The position numbers were made by a program, and so were the translations under genes. The notes below the pieces were generated by a model. It saw only the letters and a list, made by a program, of their open reading frames with translations. It had not been told where the DNA came from and ran no database searches. 57,784 nucleotides of DNA from Prevotella brunnea (lineage in GTDB: Bacteria; Bacteroidota; Bacteroidia; Bacteroidales; Bacteroidaceae): assembly GCF_008016795.1 (NCBI RefSeq), contig NZ_SDIK01000054.1, positions 1 to 57,784 of the forward strand, given 5' to 3'. The first letter of the stretch is position 1. The number at the start of each line of letters is the position of its first letter. This document shows, piece by piece, positions 16,549 through 25,613 of this stretch.

Positions 16549-17796
16549 ATGAATTTTCCCTTATTCATCGCAGGAAAGATTTATCGAAATGAAGACAAGG
16601 CACGAAAGGTGTCCAAACCAGCCATCCGCATCGCTACGATTGGTGTAGCGGTAGGACTTGCCGTAATGATTGTGTCGGTAAGTGTGGTCTTGGGCTTTAA
16701 ACACACCATTAGAAATAAAGTCATCGGATTCGGAAGCCATATCACTGTTGCAGATTTCATGTCGTTGCAAAGCTCGGAGAACTACCCTATCGCAGTCAGC
16801 GACAGCTTAATGGGTGCTTTAGAAAAAGTAAACGGCGTGAAACATACGCAACGATTTGCCTACTGTCAAGGGATATTGAAAACCGATGACGACTTCCTCG
16901 GTGTAACGCTAAAGGGAGTTGGACCGGAATTCGACTCAACATTCATCCATGAAAACATGGTGGCGGGCAGTATTCCGACCTTTTCCGACAAGAACAGTCA
17001 GCAGAAAATACTCATTTCAAAAAATATTGCCAACAAACTAAGCGTGAAAGTCGGAGATAAAATCTTCGCCTACTTCGTAAACGAACAAGGGGTAAGAATG
17101 CGAAAGTTCGCTATCTGTGGCATCTACGAAACCAACTTGAAACAATTTGATTCGCAAATTTGTTTGACCGATTTATATACCACCAACAAATTAAATGGCT
17201 GGGAACCGGATCAGTGCTCCGGTGTTGAACTGCAAATAAAAGATTTCAACCAACTTGAGCAAACGTCAATAAACGTACTGAGCCAAGTAAAGAACAAGGT
17301 GGATAAATATGGCAGCACCTATTCTTCAGAAACGGTAATAGAACAAAACCCACAAATCTTTTCATGGCTGGACTTAATGGACTTGAATGTCTGGATTATC
17401 TTGGGTTTGATGGTGGCAGTGGCAGGAGTTACCATGATTTCCGGACTACTGATCATCATCTTGGAACGAACACAAATGATAGGCATCATGAAAGCCATCG
17501 GAGCAAACAACCGCCAAATAAGGCACGTCTTTTTATGGTTTGCTACTTTCGTTATCGGGAAAGGACTGCTAATTGGCAACCTTTTGGGCATCGGATTGAT
17601 ACTTTTTCAAGAACACACCAAGTTCTTAAGACTCAACCCCCAAACATATTATGTCGATACGGTTCCAACCGAAATAAACACGATTCTGATTATCGGATTG
17701 AATATTGTTACCCTATTAATATGTGTTTTTGTACTCATTGCGCCAAGCTATTTAATCAGTCATATTCATCCCGCCAAATCCATGCGATACGAATAA
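16549..17796 (+). CDS. LolC/E-like (FtsX-type) ABC transporter permease
   Basis: The 415-residue protein has the architecture of lipoprotein-release and MacB-type permeases. An N-terminal membrane helix at about 28-50 is followed by a large periplasmic domain (to about 275), then three C-terminal helices with an FtsX core (ISGLLIIILERTQMIGIMKAIGA). The KAIGA segment is the family's coupling-region signature. By family it would help move lipoproteins from the inner membrane toward the outer membrane, with an ATPase encoded elsewhere. It has its own promoter, is monocistronic as far as the window shows, and is divergent from the DUF4494-yggS unit. Confidence 0.85.
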   Translation: MNFPLFIAGKIYRNEDKARKVSKPAIRIATIGVAVGLAVMIVSVSVVLGFKHTIRNKVIGFGSHITVADFMSLQSSENYPIAVSDSLMGALEKVNGVKHTQRFAYCQGILKTDDDFLGVTLKGVGPEFDSTFIHENMVAGSIPTFSDKNSQQKILISKNIANKLSVKVGDKIFAYFVNEQGVRMRKFAICGIYETNLKQFDSQICLTDLYTTNKLNGWEPDQCSGVELQIKDFNQLEQTSINVLSQVKNKVDKYGSTYSSETVIEQNPQIFSWLDLMDLNVWIILGLMVAVAGVTMISGLLIIILERTQMIGIMKAIGANNRQIRHVFLWFATFVIGKGLLIGNLLGIGLILFQEHTKFLRLNPQTYYVDTVPTEINTILIIGLNIVTLLICVFVLIAPSYLISHIHPAKSMRYE

Positions 17797-17984
17797 GCCG
17801 AATAACAAAGCGCAATACTTTTTTTATACTTCAAGAATTATTTTAGAGGCATACAATATCAGCGAGAAGACACAATCTAAATCCGGGAAACAGGAGGCAA
17901 ACCACAAGGAAAAACATTTACATCTCCAACCTTTTCATCCTACCACATAAAGCACTGATATTCAAAAAGATAGATTTCAGTTGT

Positions 17985-18062
17985 CAAAAGCTTAGCTTTC
18001 ACATCGCAAAACCTTAGCTTTTGCATCGCAAAAGGTAAGCTTTTGCATCGCGAAAGCTTACC
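17985..18062. repeat. 22-bp palindromic repeat array, AAGCTT family, 3.5 units (array C)
   Basis: Units start at 17985, 18007, 18029 and 18051, exactly 22 bp apart, with the shared spacer GCATCG. Cores vary: AAAAGCTTAGCTTT, AAAACCTTAGCTTTT, AAAAGGTAAGCTTTT, then GAAAGCTTACC. The changes are complementary between neighbours: GGTAAGCTTT (18034-18043) pairs perfectly with AAAGCTTACC (18053-18062) over a 9-base loop. CTTTTGC-ATC-GCAAAAG across a unit boundary is also a perfect palindrome. Confidence 0.85.
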
Positions 18063-18328
18063 AATTAATCCGCTATAGTAATTCGTTTTTACAAAAGTAG
18101 ATAATAGATTTCATTTGGCAAACTTCATTTTTGCATGCAAGCGCACGAGCATGGGACAAGAAACCGCTTTAAAAAGTTGGAAATCTCATTTGTTTTTGTT
18201 GCTTTATGGCTGAATATCAAAAGTTCTAAAACAAAAATAAACGATGATTACCAAAAGTTTTTCACAATGCTCAGGGAAACTCCCGAAACATTCTATGTTA
18301 TTCACAAGTTCTCATGGATGAGTAAATA

Positions 18329-18377
18329 AAAAACAGGAGGAAAACACACCTGATTTACAGCATCGCGTTTACCTCCT
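18329..18377 (-). terminator. Rho-independent terminator of the helical lipoprotein gene
   Basis: On the minus strand, AGGAGGTAAAC pairs with GTTTTCCTCCT and is followed by a run of T (complement of 18329-18333). It begins about 29 bp past the stop. Confidence 0.7.
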
Positions 18378-18405
18378 AAATTCCCATTAAATCAAAAACC
18401 GATAA

Positions 18406-19107
18406 TTACAACCCCAAGCCTTTCACGGCCTTTCCGGCTTCATCGATAGCTTTATGAGCCTTTTTTTCTGCCTTGTTAGTTGCATCATTTACCTTTTTCG
18501 ATGTTTCGGCTCTTGCGTCTTTTACCTTCTGTTCCGCTTTCTCTTGAGCCTTAGCGGAAACATTTTCTATATTTTTCTTCACAGCCTCGACATTTTCCTC
18601 TCCTTTTTGTGCGGCGTTGTCAAGTGCCTTGGTTCCAGCATCCTTCAGACCATCGGCAGTATTTGTCAAGTCCTTCAGCAAAACATCAGGATTAGCAGAG
18701 GTTACAGTTTCTATCGCCCCATTAAGCGACTTGGATAGTGCTGAATTGCCTGCATTCGCTACAATGTTCTTAATGCTTTCCGAATTGGACTTTACCCATG
18801 ATTGAAGCATTGACAAATATTCTTTTGCTTTTTCCGGATTGTTCTTTGCCATTTCAACTGCCTTGGCTTTCGCGCCCCGGATAGCAGAAATGATTCCATT
18901 TGCATCCTTAGTGTTCAGCTTCTCTGTAAGATTCTTAACCAATGCTTTGGCATCTTCGGGAACTTCAGACGCTAAGGCATTGACGGAGTCGGCTACTGAA
19001 AGTTCTGTAGAATCGGTCTCTGCATTCGCTGACGGATTGGATTTGTTACCACAACCGGCAAATGTCACTGATGCAACAACAATTGCCAAAATAAATACCT
19101 TCTTCAT
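18406..19107 (-). CDS. Lipoprotein with long amphipathic-helical C-terminal region
   Basis: The 233-residue product has a lipoprotein signal peptide ending in the lipobox FAGC (Cys19), a Ser/Asn-rich linker and then an entirely helical body. The C-terminal third is Ala/Lys/Glu-rich with heptad-like spacing (KAQEKAEQKVKDA...KKVNDATNKAEKKAHKAI), like apolipoprotein or LEA-type repeats. It is presumably a membrane-anchored periplasmic or outer-membrane coiled coil. No family function can be assigned. It is monocistronic, with its own promoter and terminator, downstream of nifJ on the other side of the nifJ terminator. Confidence 0.75.
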   Translation of the reverse strand: MKKVFILAIVVASVTFAGCGNKSNPSANAETDSTELSVADSVNALASEVPEDAKALVKNLTEKLNTKDANGIISAIRGAKAKAVEMAKNNPEKAKEYLSMLQSWVKSNSESIKNIVANAGNSALSKSLNGAIETVTSANPDVLLKDLTNTADGLKDAGTKALDNAAQKGEENVEAVKKNIENVSAKAQEKAEQKVKDARAETSKKVNDATNKAEKKAHKAIDEAGKAVKGLGL

Positions 19108-19135
19108 AATTTTGAGTATATAGTTGATTACATGT

Positions 19136-19143
19136 CAAAGGTA
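19136..19143 (-). promoter_or_regulatory. -7 box of the helical lipoprotein gene
   Basis: TACCTTTG reads leftward, about 28 bp before the start at 19107. Confidence 0.5.
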
Positions 19144-19263
19144 AAGAAAAAAAACATGTTAGAGACATACTTAGCAAGTTTTAACTTAATTCGATACGCA
19201 AAATTCTACAAGAAAAAAATTGAGCATTGATACAGAACAATGAAAAAACAAGAAAGTAACAAA

Positions 19264-19297
19264 CTAAAAAGGGGAACTTCCCAATGGAAATTCCCCT
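19264..19297 (-). terminator. Rho-independent terminator of nifJ
   Basis: On the minus strand, AGGGGAA pairs with TTCCCCT, extended inward by TCC/GGA pairing, and is followed by five T. It lies about 38 bp past the nifJ stop. Confidence 0.85.
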
Positions 19298-19334
19298 AAT
19301 TTTCAGTATTGATACGCAACAATACTGTCGCGAA

Positions 19335-22300
19335 TTATTTGCTCCAATCCTCCTGAGTCTTACGAACATAGCTCTTATAACGGATTTTTGCCATTTCCTC
19401 AGCGGCATTGAAGAGTTCTTGAGCTTCGTCAGGATATGCCTTCTTAACAGAGAGATAACGCACTTCACCCATCAAGAAGTCTTGGAACTTGCTCCAATCC
19501 GGTTCTTTGGAATCGAGAGTGAATGGGTTCTTGCCCTCGTCAGCCAATTGTGGGTTATAACGCCACAGATGCCAGTAGCCACTTTCAACGGCACGAGCCT
19601 CCTCTGCCTGACTCTTGCCCATACCTCCCTTAGCCTTCAAGCCATGGTTGATACAAGGAGAGTAAGCGATGACAAGAGATGGTCCGGGATATGCCTCGGC
19701 TTCGCGGATAGCCTTCAGAGTCTGAGCTTGGTCAGCACCCATGGCAATCTGAGCCACATATACATAACCGTATGTCGTAGCCATCAAACCAAGATCCTTC
19801 TTGCGGATACGCTTACCTTGTGCGGCAAACTGTGCAATAGCACCGAGTGGAGTTGATTTAGAACTCTGACCACCTGTGTTAGAATAAACTTCGGTATCGA
19901 GAACCAAAATGTTTACGTCTTCACCAGAAGCAATTACATGGTCGAGACCACCGTAACCAATATCATAAGAAGCGCCATCGCCACCGATAATCCACTGTGA
20001 ACGTTTCACGAGATAATGATCCAACGTCTTCAGCTCAGCGCAGATGGGGCAACCAGCTTCAGCACCTTTGGCAATCAATGGTTTCAATACTGCGCTTGAT
20101 GCTTTTGAACCATTAGCATCATCCTTGGTGCTAATCCATTCGTTTGCAGCCTCCTTGAAGTCAGCCGGTGTATCTTCTTTCGCGATTACTTCGTTCAAGA
20201 GAAGCGTAATGCGATTACGCATCTTCTTATTACCAAGTGCCATACCTAAGCCAAATTCGCAGAAATCCTCGAACAAAGAGTTGTCGAATGCCGGTCCCTG
20301 ACCTTGCTCATTGGTAGTGTAAGGAGTAGAAGGCAGAGATGCGGAATAGATGGAAGAACATCCTGTTGCATTGGATATCATCTGGCGATCGCCAAAGAGC
20401 TGAGAAACCAATTTTACGTAAGGTGTCTCACCACAACCTGCACAAGCACCTGAGAACTCGAATAACGGTTTAGCGAACTGAGAGTTCTTGACATTGCTCT
20501 GAACATCTACGAGGTGTTGTTTCGACTTCACGTTCTTTGTGAGATAGTTCCAGTTTGCTATCATCTTTTCATCGCGAGTAAACGGAACCATCTTCAATGC
20601 TTTACCCTGCTTATTGCCGGGGCATACATCAGCACAGTTACCACAACCAACACAATCGAGCACGCTTACCTGAATGCGGAAGTGCATACCTGCCATCGGC
20701 TTTGGAACTTTCATATCCAAGGTCTTATCGTCGAAACCTTTCAGCTCTTCATCATCGAGAACAAACGGACGAATGGCAGCATGAGGACATACATAAGCAC
20801 ACTTGTTGCACTGGATACAATTCTCAAGTGTCCATTCAGGATGGAACGCTTCCACGCCACGCTTTTCGTATGCTGCGGAACCATTATGCATTGTTCCATC
20901 AACCATATCATATCTGATAAAGTCGGAAACCTTCAACAAATCTCCGGCCTGTGCATTAATAGGACGAACAATTTCCTTGATGTATGCCGGCGCGTCATCT
21001 GTAGTATCTTCAGCATCATCGGGAAGATTGACCCAAGATGGATCAACGGTGAGTTCATTGTATTCGCCACCACGATCAACAGCAGCATAGTTCTTTTCAA
21101 CGACATCTTGACCTTTCTTACCATAAGACTTAACAATGAATGCCTTCATCTGCTCAACAGCAAGGTCGATTGGGATAACTTCGGTGATGCGGAAGAAAGC
21201 ACTCTGAAGAATGGTGTTGGTGCGATTGCCAAGTCCAATCTCTTGTGCGATCTTCGTTGCATTGATATAGTAAACGGTAATGTTGTTCTGTGCAAAATAG
21301 CGTTTGATTCTGTTAGGAATGAAATTAACAAGCTCCTCACCATCAAAGATTGTATTCAGGAGGAAAGTGCCATTCTTCTGCAGACCACGAATAACGTCAT
21401 ACATTCTCAAGTAAGCCTGTACATGACAAGCCACAAAGTTAGGAGTGTTTACCTGATAAGTGGAATGGATGTGCGAATCGCCAAAACGAAGATGAGAACA
21501 AGTGAAGCCACCCGATTTCTTAGAATCGTAAGAGAAGTATGCTTGGCAATACTTATTAGTGTTGTCGCCAATAATCTTAACCGAGTTCTTGTTGGCACCT
21601 ACGGTTCCATCCGCACCAAGACCATAGAACTTAGCCTCAAAAATACCTTCGCCACCCATAGGAACCTCTTCAATCATAGGAAGAGAGGTGAAAGTTACAT
21701 CATCAACAATACCCACTGTAAAGTGATTCTTTGGTTCTGGCAATTCAAGATTGTTGAATACGGAAATAATATGCCCCGGAGTAGTGTCTGAAGAACCAAG
21801 ACCATAACGTCCACCAACAATCAATGGCTTGTTTTCAACATCATAGAAAGCGCTCTTAACATCAAGATACAAAGGCTCACCCTCTGCACCCGGTTCTTTC
21901 GTACGGTCGAGAACTGCAATACGTTTTACCGTCTTTGGAACTGCAGCCAGCAAATGCTTAACGGAGAACGGACGATAAAGATGTACGGAAATCATACCAA
22001 TCTTCTTGCCCTGCTTCATCTGGAAGTCAATCGCCTCACGAGCAGCCTCAGTTGCGGAACCCATTAAAATAATGATGTTTTCTGCATCTTTAGCACCATA
22101 GTAGGAGAAGAGATGATACTCACGACCGGTGATATCCTTTATCTTTGCCAAATAATCCTCAACAATTTCCGGAATCTGATCGTAATATTGGTTACATGCT
22201 TCACGATGAGTAAAGAATGTTTCTGGGTTTTCCGCCGTACCACGTGTTACCGGACGTTCTGGGGAAAGCGCGCGATCGCGGAATCGTTTGATGTCTTCCG

Positions 22301-22895
22301 GGTCGATGAGTTTAGCGAGTGCCTCCTGATCTATTTCCTCTATCTTTTGGTATTCGTGAGATGTACGGAATCCATCGAAGAAGTTAACGAAAGGAATGCT
22401 GGTCTTCAAAGTTGCGAGATGAGGAACAGCTGTCAAGTCCATTACCTCCTGAACGGAACCAGAGCAGAACATAGCGAACCCAGTCTGGCGACAAGCCATA
22501 ACGTCTGAATGATCGCCAAATATACAAAGGGCGTGAGTTGCTACAGTACGCGCTGAAACATCAAACACACAAGGAAGCATCTCACCGGCAATTTTATACA
22601 TATTGGGTATCATCAACAGCAATCCTTGAGAGGCTGTAAACGTAGTGGTGAGTGCACCTGCCTGAAGCGAACCGTGGACAGCTCCGGCAGCACCACCTTC
22701 AGACTGCATTTCTTGAACAGTTACAGTTTGCCCAAATAGGTTCTTACGACCTTTGGCAGCCCATGTATCAACATGCTCAGCCATTGGCGATGACGGTGTG
22801 ATAGGATAAATAGCCGCTACTTCTGAGAACATATAGCTCACGTGAGCAGCTGCTTCATTACCATCACATGTGATAAACTTTTTTTCTTTAGCCAT
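19335..22895 (-). CDS. nifJ: Pyruvate:ferredoxin (flavodoxin) oxidoreductase
   Basis: This is a single 1186-residue chain with all domains of the homodimeric enzyme, which converts pyruvate, CoA and oxidised ferredoxin to acetyl-CoA, CO2 and reduced ferredoxin. Visible in order are: the N-terminal pyrimidine-binding region with YPITPSSPMAE, the CoA-binding and gamma regions, two 4Fe-4S motifs (CIQCNKCAYVCP and CVGCGNCADVCP), the CAGCGETPY cluster-associated segment, and the TPP-binding GDGASYDIGYGG with LDTEVYSNTGGQ. It is cytoplasmic and central to anaerobic fermentation. The downstream AAA ATPase gene ends 82 bp before it on the same strand. I saw no clear -7 box in that gap. Confidence 0.97.
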   Translation of the reverse strand: MAKEKKFITCDGNEAAAHVSYMFSEVAAIYPITPSSPMAEHVDTWAAKGRKNLFGQTVTVQEMQSEGGAAGAVHGSLQAGALTTTFTASQGLLLMIPNMYKIAGEMLPCVFDVSARTVATHALCIFGDHSDVMACRQTGFAMFCSGSVQEVMDLTAVPHLATLKTSIPFVNFFDGFRTSHEYQKIEEIDQEALAKLIDPEDIKRFRDRALSPERPVTRGTAENPETFFTHREACNQYYDQIPEIVEDYLAKIKDITGREYHLFSYYGAKDAENIIILMGSATEAAREAIDFQMKQGKKIGMISVHLYRPFSVKHLLAAVPKTVKRIAVLDRTKEPGAEGEPLYLDVKSAFYDVENKPLIVGGRYGLGSSDTTPGHIISVFNNLELPEPKNHFTVGIVDDVTFTSLPMIEEVPMGGEGIFEAKFYGLGADGTVGANKNSVKIIGDNTNKYCQAYFSYDSKKSGGFTCSHLRFGDSHIHSTYQVNTPNFVACHVQAYLRMYDVIRGLQKNGTFLLNTIFDGEELVNFIPNRIKRYFAQNNITVYYINATKIAQEIGLGNRTNTILQSAFFRITEVIPIDLAVEQMKAFIVKSYGKKGQDVVEKNYAAVDRGGEYNELTVDPSWVNLPDDAEDTTDDAPAYIKEIVRPINAQAGDLLKVSDFIRYDMVDGTMHNGSAAYEKRGVEAFHPEWTLENCIQCNKCAYVCPHAAIRPFVLDDEELKGFDDKTLDMKVPKPMAGMHFRIQVSVLDCVGCGNCADVCPGNKQGKALKMVPFTRDEKMIANWNYLTKNVKSKQHLVDVQSNVKNSQFAKPLFEFSGACAGCGETPYVKLVSQLFGDRQMISNATGCSSIYSASLPSTPYTTNEQGQGPAFDNSLFEDFCEFGLGMALGNKKMRNRITLLLNEVIAKEDTPADFKEAANEWISTKDDANGSKASSAVLKPLIAKGAEAGCPICAELKTLDHYLVKRSQWIIGGDGASYDIGYGGLDHVIASGEDVNILVLDTEVYSNTGGQSSKSTPLGAIAQFAAQGKRIRKKDLGLMATTYGYVYVAQIAMGADQAQTLKAIREAEAYPGPSLVIAYSPCINHGLKAKGGMGKSQAEEARAVESGYWHLWRYNPQLADEGKNPFTLDSKEPDWSKFQDFLMGEVRYLSVKKAYPDEAQELFNAAEEMAKIRYKSYVRKTQEDWSK

Positions 22896-22977
22896 TTTGT
22901 AATTTATTAAATGAATTTTATAATGTTTTTGGTCTTTTCATGTAGGCCTAAATTCTCTCTTTTCAATTTTATTCCTC

Positions 22978-24162
22978 TTAGTATAAGAATCCCAAAAGCC
23001 ACAATGGGATTTTATTATCTTTTCCAACTTCAGTATTATAGCGGGCATATATTGTGTCTGAATTGAGACGTATCCTTGCATTGTCCACATTGCAAACCTT
23101 GAATTTTTGTGTCCGGTCTATAAGATAGCTTCCCGACTTATTCCCCATATTTACAAGATGTTCTTTAGAGAGTACATTTACGAAAAATGTTTCCATCACA
23201 TCTTGTTGTTCCACCTGTATGGGGTAGATGGCATAGATTAGATTTGTGTTGTTCATCATTACTTTAGCGGGCTTCTTTGGAAACTCTTGCCCGATGGGAT
23301 AAATGATGTTGATAAGTCTTGCGTCTGCCAAATATTTTATATAATTCATCACAGTGGCACGACTTGTGTTGATTTCCTTGGCCAAATTACTGATATTGGG
23401 TGCTTTCGGACCTTCCAATGCGAGTAAATAGAAGAGTTTCTTGATTTTTGTAAGATACTTCAGTTCTATTTGCTTAATAAGCAAGATATCTACTTCAGTC
23501 ATCATATTCATGGTCTTCAATAGATTCTCCGAGAAGTTTCTATTTTCAAGAAAGAAAGGATAAAAGCCATGATGTATGTAATCCTGGAAATATTTTAGGG
23601 GGCGAACTTTGGGTAATATTTCCTTAACGATATGCTCGTGGTTTTGAAGTATCTCCTCAAGGCTGTATGGCTTGAAGTTATTTCCGGTCTGCAAGTTCAA
23701 AAATTCACGGAAAGAAAAGCCACTAAGGTTATAGCTTTTTACTATCCCATTCAGTTCCGGATTTTCTTCTTTCAAGCGCATGACGCTTGAGCCGGTAAAG
23801 ATAATTTTCAATTTCGGATAGTTGTCGAAGCATTTTCTTAGTTCACTACTCCAATGCTGTTGTTTGAAAACTTGATCTATCAGCAATACTCTCCCACCTT
23901 GATTGTAGAAATCACCGGCAAAATCGGCAACTCCTCGACCTTGGAAATAGAAATTATTCATATTGATGTAGAGGCACTGACGATCCCTACTCGCAAAATT
24001 CTCCTTGGCATACTGAAGCAAAAAAGTAGTCTTCCCTACCCCTCGAGTTCCTTTAATTCCAATCAGGCGATCATCCCAATTTATCTCATCCATTAGAACT
24101 CGATGAACCGGAGCATAATTATGCTCAACAAGATAGGCGTGAGTACGGAAGAATGCATCCAT
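22978..24162 (-). CDS. AAA ATPase with DUF4143-like C-terminal region
   Basis: The 394-residue protein belongs to the large Bacteroidota group of AAA_14-type ATPases. Walker A is KGTRGVGKTTFLL, Walker B is RVLLIDQVFK and sensor 1 is IIFTGSS. A winged-helix-like segment with EINTSRATVMNYIKYL follows, then a C-terminal nuclease-like region. The Walker B second acidic residue appears as Gln in LIDQ rather than Glu, which may weaken hydrolysis. An open frame extends 18 codons upstream to 24216, but a -7 box lies between, so I use MDAFFRTHAYL. Function is not established. Confidence 0.82.
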   Translation of the reverse strand: MDAFFRTHAYLVEHNYAPVHRVLMDEINWDDRLIGIKGTRGVGKTTFLLQYAKENFASRDRQCLYINMNNFYFQGRGVADFAGDFYNQGGRVLLIDQVFKQQHWSSELRKCFDNYPKLKIIFTGSSVMRLKEENPELNGIVKSYNLSGFSFREFLNLQTGNNFKPYSLEEILQNHEHIVKEILPKVRPLKYFQDYIHHGFYPFFLENRNFSENLLKTMNMMTEVDILLIKQIELKYLTKIKKLFYLLALEGPKAPNISNLAKEINTSRATVMNYIKYLADARLINIIYPIGQEFPKKPAKVMMNNTNLIYAIYPIQVEQQDVMETFFVNVLSKEHLVNMGNKSGSYLIDRTQKFKVCNVDNARIRLNSDTIYARYNTEVGKDNKIPLWLLGFLY

Positions 24163-24185
24163 CTGCTTATGATTTATTACAATTG

Positions 24186-24193
24186 CAAAGATA
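24186..24193 (-). promoter_or_regulatory. -7 box of the AAA ATPase gene
   Basis: TATCTTTGC reads leftward, 23 bp before the start at 24162. It decides against the longer frame. Confidence 0.6.
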
Positions 24194-24274
24194 ATACTTA
24201 TTTCGTTAATTTGCAAACTCTATATAGCAAAAAACAATTTTTAATTTTTATTTTGAGTTATGTCCACTTTACTT

Positions 24275-24282
24275 TACCTTTG
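24275..24282 (+). promoter_or_regulatory. -7 box of the ATP-grasp-like gene
   Basis: TACCTTTGC lies 23 bp before the ATG at 24306, back to back with the AAA ATPase promoter. Confidence 0.6.
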
Positions 24283-24305
24283 CAAGCCGAAAGAAACGAA
24301 TACTG

Positions 24306-25367
24306 ATGAAACTCTATATTTTCAATCCTGAACATGATTTGGCATTGGCGCAAGCTAACAAATACTTCACGGCTCCAAAGGCTGCCATGAAACTTCGTTC
24401 CGATTTGGCTTACATTCCTGCCCTTTGGGCTGATGACAATTCCCTCATATTGGTTGAAAACATTGAGGAAGCCATAAAACAACCATTGGTACAAAGCAGA
24501 AATGTGATATTCACTGATGGGATGGGCTTGCGATATTATCTTAACAAGATTACCGAAATCGTCCCATGGGGTTGGGATATATGCGTGAAATATCGATTAT
24601 GGAGTTTGGGCATTCCCGACCATTTACTTCCAGACAATTCGCAATTATCTATCTATAAGGAGCTTAGCAACCGCAAAACCTCCATATGGCTGTTTGAGAA
24701 TTTACGCAAAAACATCAATCATGCAGAGTTTGTAGGAAACCCCAGATATGTTACTTCGTTGGCGGAGATAAAACAATTGGCTTCACAATACAAGCGAGCG
24801 GTGTTGAAAGCTCCATGGAGCAGCAGTGGAAGAGGCGTAAGATTTATAGACTCACAGATTGACACGCCTCGATTGAATTGGGTCAAGAACGTAATTTCAT
24901 GTCAGGGAGGAATTGTCATAGAGCCTCGTTATGAGAAAATACAAGATTTTGCCATGGAGTTTCTTATTGACAGTAAAGGTGCTAATTTCCTTGGGCTATC
25001 ATTGTTTTCCACGACCAATGGCTCCTACGTGGGCAATGTTTTGACTTCGGAGGAAGAAAAGCAAAAGATACTATCAAATTATGTCCCTTTGCCATTGCTG
25101 GATAACCTAAAAGAGCAGCTTACCATCACGCTTGCTGAATGGTTTTCCAATAAATATAACGGACCATTGGGAGTTGATATGATGATCGTGAAAAAACAAT
25201 CTTCGGGAGACATTGAACAAATCTACGCAATACATCCCATGGTAGAGATAAACCTTAGATACACCATGGGGTATGCTGCGCTCGCGTTTTCAAAAATAAA
25301 AGGCAATATGCACAAAACCATGCAGATTGCCTTTTCTGATAATCACTATTATTTGAAAATCACATAA
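24306..25367 (+). CDS. ATP-grasp-like conserved protein of unknown function
   Basis: The 353-residue cytoplasmic protein starts MKLYIFNPEHDLALA. Its middle and C-terminal parts resemble an ATP-grasp fold: VLKAPWSSSGRGVRF looks like the lysine and glycine-rich nucleotide loop, IEPRYEKIQDFAMEF the adenine-contacting strand, and GVDMMIV with VEINLRYTMG the metal-binding strands. That would make it a carboxylate-amine or carboxylate-thiol ligase, but the substrate is unknown and the assignment rests on motif appearance only. The family is common in Bacteroidales as a conserved hypothetical. It is divergent from the AAA ATPase and convergent, with a 12-bp gap, with the small membrane protein. Confidence 0.7.
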   Translation: MKLYIFNPEHDLALAQANKYFTAPKAAMKLRSDLAYIPALWADDNSLILVENIEEAIKQPLVQSRNVIFTDGMGLRYYLNKITEIVPWGWDICVKYRLWSLGIPDHLLPDNSQLSIYKELSNRKTSIWLFENLRKNINHAEFVGNPRYVTSLAEIKQLASQYKRAVLKAPWSSSGRGVRFIDSQIDTPRLNWVKNVISCQGGIVIEPRYEKIQDFAMEFLIDSKGANFLGLSLFSTTNGSYVGNVLTSEEEKQKILSNYVPLPLLDNLKEQLTITLAEWFSNKYNGPLGVDMMIVKKQSSGDIEQIYAIHPMVEINLRYTMGYAALAFSKIKGNMHKTMQIAFSDNHYYLKIT

Positions 25368-25379
25368 CCGGGATGAAAG

Positions 25380-25562
25380 CTACCGAGAATAAGCCCATAA
25401 CACAAATCCCACGATGACAAGAGCGAAAGCGCTTACTACCGCTAAAGTTATTCTGAACAATAATCTCCGTTTTTGCTTGGCAGACATGTATCTCTTCGAA
25501 TCAAAGCTGCTGTATTGATCATAGTGTTTCCGTTTATGTTTAGAATTTTCTGTTCTTACCAT
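25380..25562 (-). CDS. Small single-pass membrane protein
   Basis: The 60-residue product has a strongly basic N-terminal half (SKHKRKHYDQYSS and KQKRRLLFR) and one transmembrane helix near the C-terminus (ITLAVVSAFALVIVGFVLWA). The positive-inside rule puts the N-terminus in the cytoplasm. It lies 51 bp downstream of the porin gene on the same strand with no promoter or terminator between, so it probably rides on that transcript. No function is known. The coherent topology supports it being real. Confidence 0.5.
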   Translation of the reverse strand: MVRTENSKHKRKHYDQYSSFDSKRYMSAKQKRRLLFRITLAVVSAFALVIVGFVLWAYSR

Positions 25563-25613
25563 TTTTATATAGGGTTGTTTATAGAAACATTGTCAAACAA
25601 GATTAAGTCGTCG

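Larger units (their letters stand above)
17797..18405. other. Convergent intergenic gap of about 600 bp
   Basis: This gap lies between the ends of the permease and lipoprotein genes. It contains the 22-bp array at 17985-18062 and the lipoprotein terminator at 18329-18377. A 64-codon frame at 18135-18329 has no recognisable motif and no convincing promoter, so I do not call it. No terminator for the permease was found; the array itself may serve. Confidence 0.45.

Noticed and set aside
17985-18062. CRISPR array
   Set aside because: The period is 22 bp with no variable spacers of 30 bp or more, units are palindromic and diverged, and no cas genes are present.
18135-18329. 64-codon plus-strand frame between the permease and lipoprotein
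   Set aside because: No motif, no convincing promoter or ribosome-binding site, and it ends at the lipoprotein terminator.
20514-21791. 425-codon plus-strand frame inside nifJ
   Set aside because: Long only because it is antisense to a highly expressed gene with biased codons; its product shows no recognisable domain and nifJ is certain.
24163-24216. Longer N-terminus of the AAA ATPase
   Set aside because: The extension contains the promoter -7 box and lacks family similarity.
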